DNA of 64,000 nucleotides from Mycolicibacterium sp. (GTDB taxonomy: Bacteria; Actinomycetota; Actinomycetes; Mycobacteriales; Mycobacteriaceae): assembly GCA_020637165.1 (NCBI GenBank), contig JACJWN010000012.1, positions 1 through 64,000 of the forward strand, written 5' to 3'. Below are positions 37,909 to 48,532 of this stretch, piece after piece. The position numbers and the translations under genes are program-made. Below the pieces are notes generated by a model, which had not been told where the DNA came from, did no database searches, and saw only the letters and a list, made by a program, of their open reading frames with translations. Position 1 is the stretch's first letter; every line of letters begins with the position of its first letter.

Positions 37909-38361
37909 CTACGGAGTCGGCGCTGCGGAGGACGCCGACGGCGCAGCCGAGCCGGCGGTGGCCGCGGTGCTCGGTGCGGCCGAGGTGGTCGCCGCGGACG
38001 ATTCGCCGCTGGTGGTCGGGCCCGTCGTCGAAGTCTCGGACGGCGCCCCACTGGTGCTGCTGCTCGGCGTAGTGGTCTCCGACGACGTGGAGGTCGTCGG
38101 TGTGGTGGTCGGGGTCGTGGTGTCCGTACGCGGCTGCACGTCGGTGCGCGGCACCCACGTGTAGGACGGATCCGGGATGAAGCCGGGCGGAACCACATCG
38201 CTGGCCGGCACCTGCTGCGGCAGCGAGGGCTCGGGCTGGTAGGTGTCATACAACCACCAGATCCCGAAGAAAGCGATCAGCAGCGCCGCGGTGGACGTGC
38301 GCAACCGGCCGCCGAAGAGGTAGCCGGGCCAGCTGCGGTCTTCGCGGTGGGAATCCTTCAT
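37909..38361 (-). CDS. Single-pass membrane protein with Ser/Thr/Pro-rich tail
   Basis: A 150-residue protein with one membrane helix (about 24-40, LLIAFFGIWWLY) and a C-terminal 90 residues composed almost only of Thr, Ser, Ala and Pro. That tail is likely extracytoplasmic, disordered and possibly mannosylated. Mycobacteria have a similar proline-rich membrane protein between ftsE and the MscS-type channel gene. It is coupled to the channel gene (ATGA). Function is unknown. Confidence 0.75.
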   Translation of the reverse strand: MKDSHREDRSWPGYLFGGRLRTSTAALLIAFFGIWWLYDTYQPEPSLPQQVPASDVVPPGFIPDPSYTWVPRTDVQPRTDTTTPTTTPTTSTSSETTTPSSSTSGAPSETSTTGPTTSGESSAATTSAAPSTAATAGSAAPSASSAAPTP

Positions 38362-39353
38362 CGCTGCACCGGGCCCTGGGTCTGTTGCTCAGCACCGCCG
38401 ACGGTCGCCGGATGCACGAGTGCTTCGCCCCGGGGGGCCGCATCGGCGGAGTGGACGACCGGACGGCCGTCGGCGGAGGTCAGGATGCCGGCCCGGGTCA
38501 GGGCGGCGATCACCTGCAAGCGCAGCCGGCGCCCCACCTCGAACTGCTTGCCCGGTAGGGTCCGGGCGACCATCCGCAGGTTGACGGTGTTGAGCTCGAT
38601 GCTCTCCACGCCCATCAGCTGCGGAGGGTCCAGCAGCAGGTCCTTGAGGCTTGGATCCTCGGCAGCGGTTTCGCACACCTCGTGCAGGACCTCATTGACC
38701 ACGTTGAGGTCGGCGGAGCTGGGCACCGGGATGTCGACCACCGCCCGAGCCCAGTCCTTGGACAGGTTGAGCGTCTTCATGATCTGGCCGTTGGGGATGG
38801 TGTACATCTCCCCGTCCTGGGTGCGCAGCTTCGTGACGCGCAGAGTGACATCGACGACCGTGCCCATCGCGTCGTTGCTCGAACCGAGGGTGAGCTGCAC
38901 CAGGTCACCGAACCCGTACTGCTTCTCGGTGATGATGAAGAACCCGCTGAGCAGGTCTTGCACCACACGCTGGGCGCCGAAGCCCAGTGCCGCGCCGAGC
39001 ACCGCCGCCGGCGCCACCAGCGAGCTGACCGGAACATCCAGCACGTCGGTCACCTGGACCGTCACCATGACCGCCAGCAGCGCGATGGCCAGGTAGGAGA
39101 TCACCGAGGCAACAGCCTGGCGGTGCTTGGCGCTCTCCGAACGGACCAGGGCATCGCTTTCCTGGAAGCCGTTGTCGATGCGCCGGCTGATCCGTCCGGC
39201 CAGCCAGCTGATGAAGCGGGCGCCGAGCATCCCGCCAATCAGCAACAGGCCGATCCGGAGTCCCCGAGTGAGGATCCAGTCGCCGATGGGGCCGTGCCAG
39301 AAGCCGTGCCATTGGTCGGCCAGCCCGAAGGCGGCCAAGTCAGTCTTCGTCAT
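38358..39353 (-). CDS. mscS: Small-conductance mechanosensitive channel (MscS family)
   Basis: A 331-residue protein with N-terminal membrane helices (about 28-50 and 75-105) and the pore helix region [20 protein letters not shown]. The beta domain has GDLVQL and [18 protein letters not shown], then the VPNG-like [15 protein letters not shown]. This is the MscS fold that releases solutes on hypo-osmotic shock. The ATG at 39353 lies within the end of prfB (14-base overlap). The order prfB-mscS-membrane protein-ftsE-ftsX-smpB is the conserved mycobacterial arrangement. Confidence 0.9.
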   Translation of the reverse strand: MTKTDLAAFGLADQWHGFWHGPIGDWILTRGLRIGLLLIGGMLGARFISWLAGRISRRIDNGFQESDALVRSESAKHRQAVASVISYLAIALLAVMVTVQVTDVLDVPVSSLVAPAAVLGAALGFGAQRVVQDLLSGFFIITEKQYGFGDLVQLTLGSSNDAMGTVVDVTLRVTKLRTQDGEMYTIPNGQIMKTLNLSKDWARAVVDIPVPSSADLNVVNEVLHEVCETAAEDPSLKDLLLDPPQLMGVESIELNTVNLRMVARTLPGKQFEVGRRLRLQVIAALTRAGILTSADGRPVVHSADAAPRGEALVHPATVGGAEQQTQGPVQR

Positions 39354-40458
39354 CTCGTCTGTTGCGCCAGCGGATTCCCGCCTCCAGGAATCCGTCGATG
39401 TCCCCATCCAGGACGGTCGTCGGATTGCCGACCTCGTAGTCGGTTCGCAGGTCCTTGACCATTTGGTAGGGGTGCAGAACATAGGAGCGCATCTGATTGC
39501 CCCATGAGCTTCCGCCGTCGCCTTTGAGGGCATCGAGCTCAGCGCGTTCTTCCTGCCGTTTGCGTTCCAGCAGTTTCGCCTGAAGAACCCGCATCGCAGA
39601 AATCTTGTTCTGCAGCTGCGACTTCTCGTTCTGGCAGGTCACCACGATACCGGTCGGGGTGTGGGTGAGTCGAACCGCGGAGTCGGTGGTGTTGACCGAC
39701 TGGCCGCCGGGGCCGCTGGACCGATAGACGTCGACACGGATGTCGGTCTCCGGGATGTCGATGTGGTCGGTGGTCTCCGTCACCGGCAGCACCTCGACCT
39801 CGGCGAAGGAGGTCTGCCGGCGGCCCTGGTTGTCGAACGGGCTGATCCGCACCAGGCGGTGGGTGCCCTGCTCCACCGAGAGCGTGCCGTAGGCGAAGGG
39901 GGCGTGGACCGCGAAGGTGGCGCTCTTGATGCCGGCCTCCTCGGCATAGGAGGTGTCGAACACCTCGACCGGGTAATCATGCTGCTCAGCCCAGCGGATG
40001 TACATCCGCATCAGCATCTCGGCCCAGTCCGCGGCGTCCACCCCGCCGGCCCCCGAGCGGATGGTGACCAGCGCCTCACGTTCGTCGTACTCGCCGGACA
40101 GCAGGGTGCGAACTTCGACCGCCTCGATGTCTGCACGCAGCGCGGTCAACTCGGCGTCCGCTTCGGCCAAACCGTCGGCGGCGTCCTGTCCCTCGGCCTC
40201 GGCGGCGAGTTCGTAGAGCACCGGAAGGTCATCAAGGCGCTGGCGCAGTCCCTCGACCCGGCGCAACTCGCCCTGGGCGTGAGACAGCTCACTGGTGACG
40301 CGCTGCGCCCGACTTTGGTCGTCCCAAAGATTCGGGTCGGAGGCCTCGTGTTCGAGCTTCTCGATCCGCGCCCGCAGGGCGTCGATGTCCAGAACCCGCT
40401 CCACCGTCGTCAGGGTGGTGTCGAGCGCGGCGATGTCCGACTGCCGATCGATGTCCAC
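39340..40458 (-). CDS. prfB: Peptide chain release factor 2
   Basis: A 372-residue class I release factor recognising UGA and UAA. The stop-codon motif is SPF (in [14 protein letters not shown]) and the catalytic GGQ loop is [10 protein letters not shown]. It has a normal N-terminal coiled-coil domain. The reading frame is continuous, with no in-frame UGA programmed frameshift as found in many bacteria, consistent with actinobacteria. The start is GTG at 40458. It is divergent from fprA, with a 48-base gap. Confidence 0.96.
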   Translation of the reverse strand: MDIDRQSDIAALDTTLTTVERVLDIDALRARIEKLEHEASDPNLWDDQSRAQRVTSELSHAQGELRRVEGLRQRLDDLPVLYELAAEAEGQDAADGLAEADAELTALRADIEAVEVRTLLSGEYDEREALVTIRSGAGGVDAADWAEMLMRMYIRWAEQHDYPVEVFDTSYAEEAGIKSATFAVHAPFAYGTLSVEQGTHRLVRISPFDNQGRRQTSFAEVEVLPVTETTDHIDIPETDIRVDVYRSSGPGGQSVNTTDSAVRLTHTPTGIVVTCQNEKSQLQNKISAMRVLQAKLLERKRQEERAELDALKGDGGSSWGNQMRSYVLHPYQMVKDLRTDYEVGNPTTVLDGDIDGFLEAGIRWRNRRDDED

Positions 40459-40506
40459 GGAATCTCAACTTACCGGCCTGACGAGGCCTTGATTTACCAT
40501 CCAGGC

Positions 40507-41886
40507 ATGCGTCCCTATTACGTGGCGGTCGTCGGTGCCGGCCCCTCCGGATATTTCGCCGCCGCGTCACTGCTGAAATTCGCCGACGAGTCGGTCGCCG
40601 CCGGAGGTGCGGACGTCCATGTCGACATGCTCGAGATGCTTCCGACCCCATGGGGCCTGGTGCGTTCGGGCGTCGCGCCCGACCACCCCAAGATCAAGTC
40701 GATCAGCCGCACCTTCGAGAAGACGGCGGCCGATCCCCGATTCCGCTTCTACGGCAACGTCGCGGTCGGGATTGACGTCACCGCCGACGAACTCTCCGAA
40801 CGCTATGACGCCGTCGTCTACGCCGTCGGCACCCAGTCCGATCGGGCGCTGGGCATTCCCGGCGAGGACCTGCCGGGAAGCGTCGCCGCGGTGGACTTCG
40901 TAGGCTGGTACAACGCCCACCCGCATTTCGCCGGGATGGCACCCGACATCTCCAGCGGACGGGCGGTGGTGATCGGCAACGGCAACGTCGCCATCGACGT
41001 GGCCCGCATCCTGGTGACCGACCCCGACGTGCTGGCCAAGACCGATATCGCCGACCACGCCCTGGACGCTCTGCACAAGCGCGGTGTGTCCGAGGTGGTC
41101 ATCGTCGGTCGGCGCGGGCCGCTGCAGGGCGCGTTCACCACCCTGGAACTGCGCGAACTGGGCGAACTCGAGGGCGTCGACGTCGTCGTGGATCCGGCCG
41201 ACCTGGCCGGGATCACCGACGAGGACGCCGCCGCGGCCGGTAAGACCGTAGCGGCCAATATCAAGGTGCTGCGCGGCTACGCGGAGAAGACCGCGGCCGG
41301 CGAGCACACACCGGGGCACCGGCGCATCGTGTTCCGCTTCCACCACTCCCCGATCGAGATCACCGGCTGGGAAAAGGTGGAGACAATCGTGCTGGGACAC
41401 AACGAACTCGTCACCGACGAGCACGGGCGCCAGATCGCCCGGGACACCGGCGAACGCCAGACGTTGCCCGCGCAGCTGGTGGTGCGCGCGGTCGGCTACC
41501 GAGGAGTGGCGATGCCCGGCCTGCCGTTCGACGAGCGCACCGGGACCATCCCGCACACCGAGGGCAAGATCACCGGACGCGCCAACGACTACGTGGTCGG
41601 CTGGATCAAGCGCGGGCCGTCCGGGGTGATCGGGACCAACAAGAAGGATTCGGCCGACACCGTCGACACCCTGATCGGCGATCTGACCGGGGCGTCGGTT
41701 CGTGAGGTCGGACCCGGCTACGCCGATGAACTGGCCCGATGGCTGGTCGCGAAACAGCCCCGGGTGGTCACCGACGACCACTGGCGGGCCATCGACACCC
41801 ATGAACGTTCAACGGGCGAACCGCACGGCCGACCGCGGGTGAAACTGGTCCGGGTGGCCGACATGCTGCGGATCGCCCACGGCTGA
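40507..41886 (+). CDS. fprA: NADPH-ferredoxin reductase FprA
   Basis: A 459-residue adrenodoxin-reductase-like flavoprotein. The FAD-binding motif is VVGAGPSGYFAA at the N-terminus and the NADP-binding motif is VVIGNGNVAIDVARIL near residue 157. The family segments MLPTPWGLVRSGVAPDH and GWIKRGPSGVIGTNK are also present. FprA passes electrons from NADPH to ferredoxins serving cytochromes P450 and other enzymes. The ATG at 40507 is divergent from prfB. Length and motifs are full. Confidence 0.95.
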   Translation: MRPYYVAVVGAGPSGYFAAASLLKFADESVAAGGADVHVDMLEMLPTPWGLVRSGVAPDHPKIKSISRTFEKTAADPRFRFYGNVAVGIDVTADELSERYDAVVYAVGTQSDRALGIPGEDLPGSVAAVDFVGWYNAHPHFAGMAPDISSGRAVVIGNGNVAIDVARILVTDPDVLAKTDIADHALDALHKRGVSEVVIVGRRGPLQGAFTTLELRELGELEGVDVVVDPADLAGITDEDAAAAGKTVAANIKVLRGYAEKTAAGEHTPGHRRIVFRFHHSPIEITGWEKVETIVLGHNELVTDEHGRQIARDTGERQTLPAQLVVRAVGYRGVAMPGLPFDERTGTIPHTEGKITGRANDYVVGWIKRGPSGVIGTNKKDSADTVDTLIGDLTGASVREVGPGYADELARWLVAKQPRVVTDDHWRAIDTHERSTGEPHGRPRVKLVRVADMLRIAHG

Positions 41887-41945
41887 CGCCCCAGGGCTGA
41901 CGGCTGACGCCGCCGCAGTCCGGGAGTTGCGGGGGTACATCGCAG

Positions 41946-42040
41946 TTGCCCAGCTTGGAGCGACAACCTTTGACGGGCTTCTAGCGACCTGGTGGCCCTT
42001 GCCGCAGCGGGGTTGACCGTTGTCGCTGCAAGGTGGGCAA
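41946..42040. repeat. Long intergenic hairpin element (95 bases)
   Basis: Arms of 22 bases (41946-41967 and 42019-42040) pair at 20 of 22 positions around a 51-base loop. The left arm begins TTGCCCAGCTTGG and the right arm ends GCAAGGTGGGCAA. It lies in the gap after fprA, next to the convergent membrane-protein gene. There is no U-tract, so it is more than a simple terminator. Confidence 0.65.
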
Positions 42041-42062
42041 TAGTCTTGGCACTCCTGACGGT

Positions 42063-42467
42063 TCAGCCGCCGGGCCGGCCGGGTGGCGGCTGATCGAACG
42101 GCGGCTGGTCAAACGGGGGTTGGTCGGGTGGGGGCGGCTCGGGCAGGGGCGGCTCGGGAGGCGCGAACGCCCACTTGTCCGGGTTCTTCGGCGAGTAGAC
42201 CACCGGAATCAACTGCCCCATGGTCGGCCAGTTCGCGGTGTCGACGGCCATCTGCTGGTAGACCACGTGCTCGGCGACGGTGGGGCCGGTAATCACCCCG
42301 GTGATCGCCACGAACTGCTCGCCGGGAACCTCCGGGCGTGGGCTGACCCCGGTCACCAGCAGCGTTCCACGGGCCATCTCTCCGCGCGGCCCGCGGCGCA
42401 TCAACCGCGGCCCCACCAGGATCGCCAACGCACCGACGATGAGCAGCAGCACCGCGAACTCCATCAT
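42063..42467 (-). CDS. Small membrane-anchored protein with Pro-rich tail
   Basis: A 134-residue protein with one N-terminal membrane helix ([14 protein letters not shown]), a ~70-residue soluble domain and a C-terminal tail of repeated Pro-Pro-Phe-Asp-Gln units (three near-identical PPFDQ copies). It resembles a small conserved mycobacterial protein encoded beside hisN. The start is ATG 42467 or 42464. Function is unknown. Confidence 0.7.
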   Translation of the reverse strand: MMEFAVLLLIVGALAILVGPRLMRRGPRGEMARGTLLVTGVSPRPEVPGEQFVAITGVITGPTVAEHVVYQQMAVDTANWPTMGQLIPVVYSPKNPDKWAFAPPEPPLPEPPPPDQPPFDQPPFDQPPPGRPGG

Positions 42468-42490
42468 CAGGCCATGGTAGGACTACAGCC

Positions 42491-43285
42491 ATGACAGGCG
42501 AGCCCGTAGCCCGGGATCTGGATCTGGCGTTGACGCTGGCGGCGCGCGCCGACGCGATCACCCTGGCCCGGTTCGGCGCCCTGGATCTGCGGGTCGAGAA
42601 CAAGCCCGACCTCACCCCGGTCACCGACGCCGACACCGCCGCCGAGCAGGCGTTGCGCGATCTGCTGGCCCAGGAGCGCCCCGAGGACGCGATCCTCGGC
42701 GAGGAACAGGGCGGCACCCCGATCCTCGAGGGCCGGCAGTGGGTGATCGACCCGATCGACGGCACCAAGAACTTCGTGCGCGGAGTTCCCGTGTGGGCCA
42801 GCCTGATTGCGCTGCTGCAGGACGGCACACCGACTGTCGGCGTGATCAGCGCCCCGGCCCTGCGCCGGAGGTGGTGGGCCGGGGCCGGGCTGGGAGCGCA
42901 TTGCTCGACCGCGGGCGCGCCGCCGAGGCGGCTGTCGGTGTCCGCCGTCGCCGAGCTGGGTGCGGCCAGCCTGTCGTTCTCCAGCCTGTCGGGCTGGGCC
43001 GACCGTGGGCTGCGCGATCGCTTCATCGACCTCACCGACGCCGTGTGGCGGGTGCGGGCGTTCGGTGACTTCTTCTCCTACTGCCTGCTGGCGGAGGGGG
43101 CGGTGGACATCGCCGCCGAACCCGAGGTCAAGCTGTGGGACCTCGCCCCGCTCGACCTGCTGGTCCGCGAGGCCGGCGGGACCTTCACCGACATCGCCGG
43201 CGCGGCCGGACCCCATGGCGGCAGCGCCGTGGCCACCAACGGTCTGCTGCACCCGGCGGTGTTGTCCGCGCTGTCCGGCGTGTGA
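42491..43285 (+). CDS. hisN: Histidinol-phosphatase (inositol-monophosphatase family)
   Basis: A 264-residue member of the lithium-sensitive phosphatase family. The metal-binding motifs are LGEEQGG near residue 70 and [12 protein letters not shown] near residue 88, with the C-terminal [17 protein letters not shown] motif. In actinobacteria this type (HisN) dephosphorylates histidinol phosphate in histidine synthesis. The inositol-phosphatase alternative cannot be fully excluded from sequence, but position before fadE24 matches mycobacterial hisN. Confidence 0.85.
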   Translation: MTGEPVARDLDLALTLAARADAITLARFGALDLRVENKPDLTPVTDADTAAEQALRDLLAQERPEDAILGEEQGGTPILEGRQWVIDPIDGTKNFVRGVPVWASLIALLQDGTPTVGVISAPALRRRWWAGAGLGAHCSTAGAPPRRLSVSAVAELGAASLSFSSLSGWADRGLRDRFIDLTDAVWRVRAFGDFFSYCLLAEGAVDIAAEPEVKLWDLAPLDLLVREAGGTFTDIAGAAGPHGGSAVATNGLLHPAVLSALSGV

Positions 43286-43309
43286 GATCGGCAACAGCGG
43301 GGTCGCTAC

Positions 43310-43327
43310 CTTACTCGGGAGTAAGAT
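43310..43327 (+). promoter_or_regulatory. Palindromic operator over the fadE24 promoter -10
   Basis: CTTACTC-GG-GAGTAAG is a perfect 7-bp inverted repeat at 43310-43325. It overlaps a good -10 hexamer TAAGAT (43322-43327), 43 bases upstream of the fadE24 ATG. This is the form of a TetR-type repressor site; the regulator is not in view. Confidence 0.6.
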
Positions 43328-43369
43328 AGGGTCTGGCCACCAGTCACCGCCGACCCCGAGGCAGCCGAG

Positions 43370-44746
43370 ATGACCAACACCCTCCCCTCCCGCAGCGCCC
43401 GGGCCCGCGACAGTGCCGTCGGATCCCATAAGCCCAAGCGATCGGTCCTCGACATCGGGATGGGCCTGCTCACCCCCTTGCTCGGGCAGGAGTTCCTGGA
43501 CCGCCGCGGCCTGCGCGACCCGCTCAACCGGGCGCTGAAGTTCGGTGTCCAGCACGGTTTCTCCGCGGTGGGCGCCTCGACACGACAGTTCAAGCGCATC
43601 CAGGGCCTCGGCAAACCTGCCACCCGGCTCGCCCCGAACCCGGCCGACCTGTTCGACCTCACCCCCGACGATGACCAGCGGATGATCCTCGAGACGGTCA
43701 CCCAGTTCGCCGAGGAGATCCTGCGCCCCGCCGCGCGGGACGCCGACGACGCGGCGGCCTACCCGGCCGAGCTGATCACCCGGGCGGCCGAACTCGGCGT
43801 CACCGCGATCAAGGTCCCGGAGGATTTTGACGGTATCGCCGAGAACCGCACAGCGGTGACCAACGCGCTCGTCGCAGAGGCACTCGCCTACGGCGATATG
43901 GGTCTTGCCCTGCCCATCCTGGCCCCCGGCGGGGTCGCCTCCGCGCTCACCCACTGGGGAAGCGCCGATCAGCAGGCCACCTATCTGCCCGAGTTCGCCG
44001 GAGAGTCCGTCCCGCAGGCCTGTCTGGCGATCGCCGAGCCGCACCCGCTGTTCGATCCGACCGCACTCAAGACCACCGCGGTGCGCACCCCGAGCGGCTA
44101 CCGCCTCGACGGCGTCAAGTCCCTGGTGCCGGCCGCCGCCGAGGCCGAATTATTCGTCGTCGCAGCCCAACTCAACGGCAAGCCGGCGCTGTTCATCGTC
44201 GAGTCCGACACCGCCGGGTGCAGCGTGAGGGCCGACCGCAGCATGGGAATTCGGGCTGCGGCGCTGGGCCAGGTGGAGTTGTCCAGGGTGTCGGTCCCGC
44301 TGTCGGCCCGACTGGGCGAGGATGAGGCGACCGACGCGGACTACTCCCAGGCCGTCGCACTGTCCCGGTTGGGCTGGGCGGCACTGGCAGTGGGCACCAG
44401 CCACGCCGTCATGGACTACGTCATCCCCTACGTCAAGGAGCGCGAGGCGTTCGGCGAGCCGATCGCGCGGCGGCAGGCGGTGGCGTTCATGTGCGCCGAT
44501 ATGGCCATCGAGTTCGACGGGTTGCGTCTGGTCACCTGGCGCGGCGCCTCCCGCGCCGATCAGGGCCTGCCGTTCGCCCGCGAGGCCGCCCTGGCCCGGA
44601 AACTGGCCGCGGACAAGGGCATGCGCATCGGCCTGGACGGCGTGCAGTTGCTCGGCGGCCACGGCTACACCAAGGAACACCCGGTCGAGCGTTGGTATCG
44701 CGATCTGCGTGCCATCGGCGTGGCCGAAGGTGTCGTGGTCCTCTAA
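43370..44746 (+). CDS. fadE24: Acyl-CoA dehydrogenase FadE24
   Basis: A 458-residue acyl-CoA dehydrogenase-family flavoprotein. About 95 extra N-terminal residues precede the catalytic fold, which has a helical N-domain, a middle beta-domain (AIAEPHP, RLDGVKSLVPAA) and a C-terminal helical domain ending GGHGYTKEHPVERWYRDLR. The usual catalytic Glu position near the end is not obvious. It is paired with fadE23, 29 bases downstream, as in other mycobacteria. The two may form one alpha2beta2 enzyme. The promoter carries a TetR-like palindrome. Confidence 0.9.
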   Translation: MTNTLPSRSARARDSAVGSHKPKRSVLDIGMGLLTPLLGQEFLDRRGLRDPLNRALKFGVQHGFSAVGASTRQFKRIQGLGKPATRLAPNPADLFDLTPDDDQRMILETVTQFAEEILRPAARDADDAAAYPAELITRAAELGVTAIKVPEDFDGIAENRTAVTNALVAEALAYGDMGLALPILAPGGVASALTHWGSADQQATYLPEFAGESVPQACLAIAEPHPLFDPTALKTTAVRTPSGYRLDGVKSLVPAAAEAELFVVAAQLNGKPALFIVESDTAGCSVRADRSMGIRAAALGQVELSRVSVPLSARLGEDEATDADYSQAVALSRLGWAALAVGTSHAVMDYVIPYVKEREAFGEPIARRQAVAFMCADMAIEFDGLRLVTWRGASRADQGLPFAREAALARKLAADKGMRIGLDGVQLLGGHGYTKEHPVERWYRDLRAIGVAEGVVVL

Positions 44747-44775
44747 CCGGCTCGACGAGACACGAAAGTCCCACC

Positions 44776-45990
44776 ATGGCAATCAATCTGGAACTTCCCC
44801 GCAAGCTCGAGGCCGTCATCGACATGGCCCACAAAGGCGCAGCGGAGATCCTGCGGCCGATCTCCCGCAAATACGACCTCAACGAGCACGACTACCCCGT
44901 CGAACTCGACACGGTGTCCACCCTGTTCGAGGGCATCACCGCGGCCAAGACCATCTCCTTCGCCGGCACCGACGCCTTTCGGGACGCAGACGACGGGCCG
45001 AAGGGGAACGTCAACGGCGCCAACATGTCGGCCCTGCTGAACTCCTGCGAAATCGCCTGGGGCGACATCGCGCTGCTGTTGTCGGTACCGCGTCAGGGCC
45101 TCGGCAATGCCGCCATCTCCGGGGTGGCCACCGACGAACAACTGGCCCGCCTCGGCAAGGACGTCTGGGCCGCCATGGCCATCACCGAGCCGTCCTTCGG
45201 GTCGGATTCCGCCGCGGTGTCCACCACCGCGGTCCTCGACGGCGACGAGTACATCATCAACGGCGAGAAGATCTACGTTACGGCCGGATCCCGCGCCTCG
45301 CACATCGTGGTGTGGGCGACCCTGGACAAGTCGAAGGGCCGGGCGGCGATCAAGTCGTTCATCGTGCCGCGCGAGCATCCCGGGGTCACTGTGGAGCGCC
45401 TCGAGCACAAACTCGGCATCAAGGCCTCCGACACCGCGGCCATCAGGTTCGACAACGCCCGAATCCCGAAGGAGAACCTGCTCGGCAGCCCGGAGATCCA
45501 GGTGGAGAAGGGCTTCGCCGGTGTCATGGAGACCTTCGACAACACCCGCCCCATCGTCGCCGCGATGGCCGTCGGGGTGGCGCGCGCCGCGCTCGAGGAG
45601 TTGCGCCGGATCCTCACCGAGGCCGGCGTGGAGATCTCCTACGACAAGCCCGCCCACGCCCAGAGTGCGGCGGCTGCGGAGTTCCTGCGGATGGAAGCCG
45701 ACTGGGAGGCCTCCTACCTGCTGACGGTGCGCTCGGCCTGGCAGGCCGACAACGGTATCCCCAACTCCAAGGAAGCCTCGATGGGCAAGGCCAAGGCCGC
45801 CCGGGTGGCCAGCGACGTCACCCTCAAGGCCGTCGAGATGGCCGGCACCACCGGCTACTCAGAACAGACCCTGCTGGAGAAGTGGGCTAGGGACTCCAAG
45901 ATCCTCGACATCTTCGAGGGCACCCAGCAGATCCAGCTGCTGGTGGTGGCCCGTCGCCTGCTGGGCCTCAGCTCCGCCGAACTGAAATAG
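44776..45990 (+). CDS. fadE23: Acyl-CoA dehydrogenase FadE23
   Basis: A 404-residue acyl-CoA dehydrogenase. The FAD/substrate motif is MAITEPSFGSDSAAVST and the middle-domain strand is YIINGEKIYVTAG. The C-terminal EMAGTTGYSEQTLLEKW and ILDIFEGTQQIQ carry the FAD-binding and active-site segments. It follows fadE24 in one operon. A strong terminator lies 50 bases downstream. The fatty or sterol acyl substrate is not known. Confidence 0.92.
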   Translation: MAINLELPRKLEAVIDMAHKGAAEILRPISRKYDLNEHDYPVELDTVSTLFEGITAAKTISFAGTDAFRDADDGPKGNVNGANMSALLNSCEIAWGDIALLLSVPRQGLGNAAISGVATDEQLARLGKDVWAAMAITEPSFGSDSAAVSTTAVLDGDEYIINGEKIYVTAGSRASHIVVWATLDKSKGRAAIKSFIVPREHPGVTVERLEHKLGIKASDTAAIRFDNARIPKENLLGSPEIQVEKGFAGVMETFDNTRPIVAAMAVGVARAALEELRRILTEAGVEISYDKPAHAQSAAAAEFLRMEADWEASYLLTVRSAWQADNGIPNSKEASMGKAKAARVASDVTLKAVEMAGTTGYSEQTLLEKWARDSKILDIFEGTQQIQLLVVARRLLGLSSAELK

Positions 45991-46039
45991 GCCCCCGGCC
46001 AGACGCCATCCCCCCGAAACGCCAAAACCCCAAACACCG

Positions 46040-46086
46040 AAGCGGGCCGCCGGCTCCCCCATCGGGGAGCACGGCGGCCCGCTTTT
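46040..46086. terminator. Bidirectional rho-independent terminator
   Basis: AAGCGGGCCGCCG (46040-46052) pairs with CGGCGGCCCGCTT (46072-46084), and CTCCCC/GGGGAG adds a top stem. A T-run follows on the plus strand and an A-rich flank lies on the other side. It serves the convergent fadE23 and antigen 85 genes. Confidence 0.88.
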
Positions 46087-46098
46087 CGCGATCGGGGA

Positions 46099-47205
<1,107 letters not shown>

Positions 47206-47281
47206 TTACCACCCGAAGCGGCAACTAGAGTCCTTTTGAGCGTTAGTCGACCGGCCGTCCGGTGAAAGGGTCCCTGGAATC

Positions 47282-48532
47282 GTGCGTCCACCTGCGAAGA
47301 GGTGTCACGCTGCGGGAGTGGAGACCCCCGATGCGCCCGGAGCACTGCAGGGTATCCGCGTTCTCGAGGTCGGCACGCTGATCTCCGGCCCATTCGCCGG
47401 ACGGCTGCTCGGCGATATGGGGGCCGAGGTCATCAAGATCGAGCCGCCGGGCTCACCCGACCCGATCCGCACCTGGGGCCAGGCCGAGGTCGACGGCCAC
47501 CACTTCTTCTGGACCGTGCACGCCCGCAACAAGAAGGCCGTCACGCTCAACCTGCGGGTGCCGCGCGGGCGCGAGGTCTTCCTCGACCTGGTCGAACGCT
47601 CCGACATCGTCGTGGAGAACTTCCGCCCCGGCACCCTGGAGAAATGGGACCTCGGCTACGACCTTCTGCGGCGACGCAACCCGGGCATCATCCTGGTGCG
47701 GGTCTCCGGCTACGGCCAGACCGGCCCGGACGCCGGCAAGGCCGGCTACGCCTCGGTGGCCGAGGCGGTCAGCGGGCTGCGGCATATGAACGGGTTCCCG
47801 GGCGGGCCGCCACCCCGGCTGGCGCTGTCCCTCGGCGATTCGCTGGCCGGGATGTTCGCCGTCCAGGGGGCGCTGGCCGCGCTTTACCGCCGCACCATCA
47901 CCGGCCAGGGCCAGGTGGTCGACACCGCGCTGACCGAAGCCTGCCTGGCGGTGCAGGAGTCGACCATCCCCGATTACGACGCCGGCGGTGTGGTGCGCGG
48001 ACCATCGGGCACCCGGCTGGAGGGTATCGCCCCTTCGAACATCTACCGCAGCGCCGACGGCAGCTGGGTGGTGATCGCCGCCAACCAGGACACCGTGTTC
48101 CGCCGGCTGTGCGCGGCGATGGGCCGGCCCGAGTTGGCCACCGACGAGCGGTTCGCCGACCACGCGGCGCGCGGCCGCAACCAGGACGAGCTCGACTCCG
48201 TCATCGCCGACTGGGCCGCCGCGCGCCAGCCGCAGGACATCATCGACGTGCTCAGTGCGGCCGGGGTGATCGCCGGGCCGATCAACACCGTCGCCGAGGT
48301 GGTCCGCGATCCCCAGTTCCTCGCCAGGGGCATGCTGGTGGAGCACTATGACGAGGGCGCCGAACGCAGCGTGCTCGGCCCCGGGATAGTGCCGGTGCTC
48401 TCGGAAACCCCGGGCGGGGTCCGCAACGCCGGCCCAGCACGACCGGGCCAGCACAACGACGAGGTCTATGGCGAATTGCTGGGTATGAGCCCCGCGGAGC
48501 TTTCGGCTCTCGCGCAGGAAGGAGTGCTGTGA
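47282..48532 (+). CDS. CaiB/BaiF family CoA transferase
   Basis: A 416-residue class III CoA transferase. The N-terminal GIRVLEVGTLISGPFAGRLL and DMGAEVIKIEPP form the CoA-binding start. The catalytic Asp is in LSLGDSLAGMF (near residue 184), and the IAPSNIYRSADGSWVVIAA middle segment is typical. It exchanges CoA between organic acids, which would activate an acid substrate for the genes that follow. The GTG at 47282 is used; a GTG at 47318 begins a more conserved N-terminus and is a real alternative. The stop overlaps the next start. Confidence 0.88.
   Translation: MRPPAKRCHAAGVETPDAPGALQGIRVLEVGTLISGPFAGRLLGDMGAEVIKIEPPGSPDPIRTWGQAEVDGHHFFWTVHARNKKAVTLNLRVPRGREVFLDLVERSDIVVENFRPGTLEKWDLGYDLLRRRNPGIILVRVSGYGQTGPDAGKAGYASVAEAVSGLRHMNGFPGGPPPRLALSLGDSLAGMFAVQGALAALYRRTITGQGQVVDTALTEACLAVQESTIPDYDAGGVVRGPSGTRLEGIAPSNIYRSADGSWVVIAANQDTVFRRLCAAMGRPELATDERFADHAARGRNQDELDSVIADWAAARQPQDIIDVLSAAGVIAGPINTVAEVVRDPQFLARGMLVEHYDEGAERSVLGPGIVPVLSETPGGVRNAGPARPGQHNDEVYGELLGMSPAELSALAQEGVL

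Noticed and set aside
39340-40458. Programmed +1 frameshift in prfB
   Set aside because: The reading frame is continuous from GTG to stop and has no in-frame UGA after a Shine-Dalgarno-like sequence near codon 25.
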